From Holophagales bacterium (lineage in GTDB: Bacteria > Acidobacteriota > Holophagae > Holophagales > Holophagaceae), in contig JAIRRD010000269.1 in the NCBI GenBank assembly GCA_031256155.1, positions 1-6,602 of the forward strand: DNA of 6,602 bases, written 5' to 3'. Both the position numbers and the translations under genes were made by a program. The notes below the pieces were generated by a model. The model made no database searches, had not been told where the DNA came from, and saw only the letters and a list, made by a program, of their open reading frames with translations. This document shows, in pieces, positions 5,407-6,602 of the stretch (within the stretch, counting starts at the first letter, position 1; each line of letters begins with the position of its first letter).

Positions 5407-6602
5407 ATGAAAAAATTCGCGCTACCCCTGATGGCAACCCTCCTCCTTGCCTCCTCGTCCAGAATGTGGGCGGATGAAGGAATGTGGACTTTCGACAATC
5501 TCCCGCTGAAACTGCTTAAAGAGAAGTACAACTTCACGCCGAGCAAGGAGTGGCTGGATCATGTGCGCCAATCAGCCATTTCTATGGGAGGCTGTTCCGC
5601 TTCTTTTGTCAGCGCAGATGGCTTGATGCTCACCAACCATCACTGCGGCCGCGGACAGGTTGAGAGGATCAGTACCAAAGAAAAAGACATGCTCATAAAC
5701 GGCTTTGTCGCCCGTACTCAGGCGGAAGAGATTAAAGTCAATATGAATATCCGCGTTCTTAAACAGATGCAAAACGTGACGGATAAAGTAAATGCTGCCG
5801 CCAAACAGAACATGGACGCTAAAGCCGCTGAAGATGCCAAGTCTGCTGCACTCCAGGCGGCAGTGGAGTCCATGCAAAATAGCACCGGTATGAGTTGCTC
5901 GCCGGTACGTCTTTATCAAGGTGGCGAGTATTGGGTCTATGGATATGAAGTTTTCGAAGATGTCCGCTTAGTAGCCGCGCCTGAAATTCAGGTAGCCTCC
6001 TTTGGCGGCGACTACGACAATTTTACATATCCGCGCCACGATTTGGATTTCATGTTGTTTCGCGTGTATAAAAACGACAAACCATATCGCCCCGCTAATT
6101 TCTTGAAGTGGTCTGTTCAGGGTCTGAAAGCTGGAGACCTCACATTCGTGGTTGGTCATCCAGGTAGCACGGCCCGCGGTATGACTTACGGCCAGATGAT
6201 TTACGCAAGGGATGTCACCACTCCGCTGTCCATTAAGGCATCTGAACGCCAGCGCCGCATGTTTCTTGAATACGGCAAATTGAGTCCAGAAAATAAACGT
6301 TCTGTTCAAACTCAGTTACTTGGGGTTGAAAATTCCTTGAAAGCTACTAAAGGTTATTATGCCGGTCTTTTGGACAATGTTGCTATGGCACAACTCAAAG
6401 CCAAGGAAGATGAACTTCGCGCCAAAGTTAGCCAGAATGCCAAACTCAAGGAAATGGCGGGGCAGAGTTGGGACCAGATTGACAAGGCGCTGGCAAGTAA
6501 TAAAGAAAACGCACTCTTAACAAGTTTGGCGACAGGTGCCCCAACTTTACTTTTGACTCAGTTGCGCAGTGCTGTGACACAGATTGAAACAGGAAGTGCG
6601 CC
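5407..6602 (+). CDS. secreted S46-family dipeptidyl-peptidase (DPP7/DPP11-like), N-terminal part
   Basis: Removes dipeptides from peptide N-termini in the periplasm or at the cell surface, feeding amino-acid catabolism. Seen: 398 codons, open at the right edge; the family is usually about 700 residues. A signal peptide covers about 1-22 (MKK, then FALPLMATLLLASSS, cleavage near MWA-DEG). The chymotrypsin-like first half shows DEGMWTFDNLP (23-33), GGCSASFVSADGLMLTNHHC (61-80) with catalytic His79 next to Cys80, and GGDYDNFTYPRHDLDF (200-215) with the probable triad Asp214. VVGHPGSTARG (248-258) is also family-typical. Cys63 and Cys80 match a chymotrypsin-type disulfide. Residues about 120-158 are a Lys/Ala/Glu-rich helix or coiled coil. 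The catalytic Ser and the residue that decides hydrophobic (DPP7) versus acidic (DPP11) preference lie outside the window. It looks like a separate transcription unit, unrelated to glycan synthesis. Confidence 0.92.
   Translation, partial: MKKFALPLMATLLLASSSRMWADEGMWTFDNLPLKLLKEKYNFTPSKEWLDHVRQSAISMGGCSASFVSADGLMLTNHHCGRGQVERISTKEKDMLINGFVARTQAEEIKVNMNIRVLKQMQNVTDKVNAAAKQNMDAKAAEDAKSAALQAAVESMQNSTGMSCSPVRLYQGGEYWVYGYEVFEDVRLVAAPEIQVASFGGDYDNFTYPRHDLDFMLFRVYKNDKPYRPANFLKWSVQGLKAGDLTFVVGHPGSTARGMTYGQMIYARDVTTPLSIKASERQRRMFLEYGKLSPENKRSVQTQLLGVENSLKATKGYYAGLLDNVAMAQLKAKEDELRAKVSQNAKLKEMAGQSWDQIDKALASNKENALLTSLATGAPTLLLTQLRSAVTQIETGSA

Noticed and set aside
5572..6309. Two minus-strand open frames of about 114 codons each
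   Set aside because: Both are antisense to the S46 peptidase, whose signal peptide and catalytic motifs are clear.

Overview
The window looks like part of a Gram-negative, probably anaerobic or host-associated bacterial chromosome. The evidence is a membrane-spanning ABC-exporter-like N-terminus, a nucleotide-sugar enzyme with glycan-tailoring genes, and an exported S46-type peptidase of the kind known from Gram-negative periplasms. The phylum cannot be fixed from the sequence. Gene content would fit Elusimicrobiota, Deltaproteobacteria-like or Bacteroidota-like lineages, but this is only a guess.

Layout. (1) 1-225, minus strand: the first 75 codons of a membrane protein, probably an MsbA-like ABC exporter, running off the left edge. 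(2) 280-923, minus strand: a two-gene type II toxin-antitoxin operon. A RelB/DinJ-like antitoxin precedes a PIN-domain (VapC) toxin, the two overlap by one base (TAATG), and a near-consensus promoter lies upstream. (3) 924-1099: a divergent intergenic region with the TA promoter facing left and an extended -10 promoter facing right. (4) 1100-5222, plus strand: a tightly packed four-gene glycan operon. Its genes are glucose-1-phosphate cytidylyltransferase (rfbF/ddhA type), a radical SAM protein with a Rossmann-like N-terminal domain and a cysteine-rich segment, a family-2 glycosyltransferase, and an FkbM methyltransferase that also carries a Rossmann-like N-terminal domain. (5) 5223-5406: a non-coding stretch with three tandem 20-bp repeat units, a long imperfect inverted repeat and the leader of the next gene. 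(6) 5407-6602, plus strand: the N-terminal 398 residues of a secreted S46-family dipeptidyl-peptidase, cut by the right edge.

Working together: the four plus-strand genes probably supply and decorate a surface polysaccharide (O-antigen, capsule or glycoprotein glycan). RfbF would make CDP-glucose, the GT2 would transfer a sugar, FkbM would O-methylate, and the radical SAM enzyme would carry out an unassigned radical modification. The downstream CDP-sugar enzymes (4,6-dehydratase and others) are not in the window, so the sugar actually made is unknown. The radical SAM gene is strikingly AT-rich compared with its neighbours, which suggests separate acquisition. The most interesting points are that gene, the similar N-terminal modules on two different enzymes of one operon, and the repeat/hairpin cluster at the operon's 3' end.
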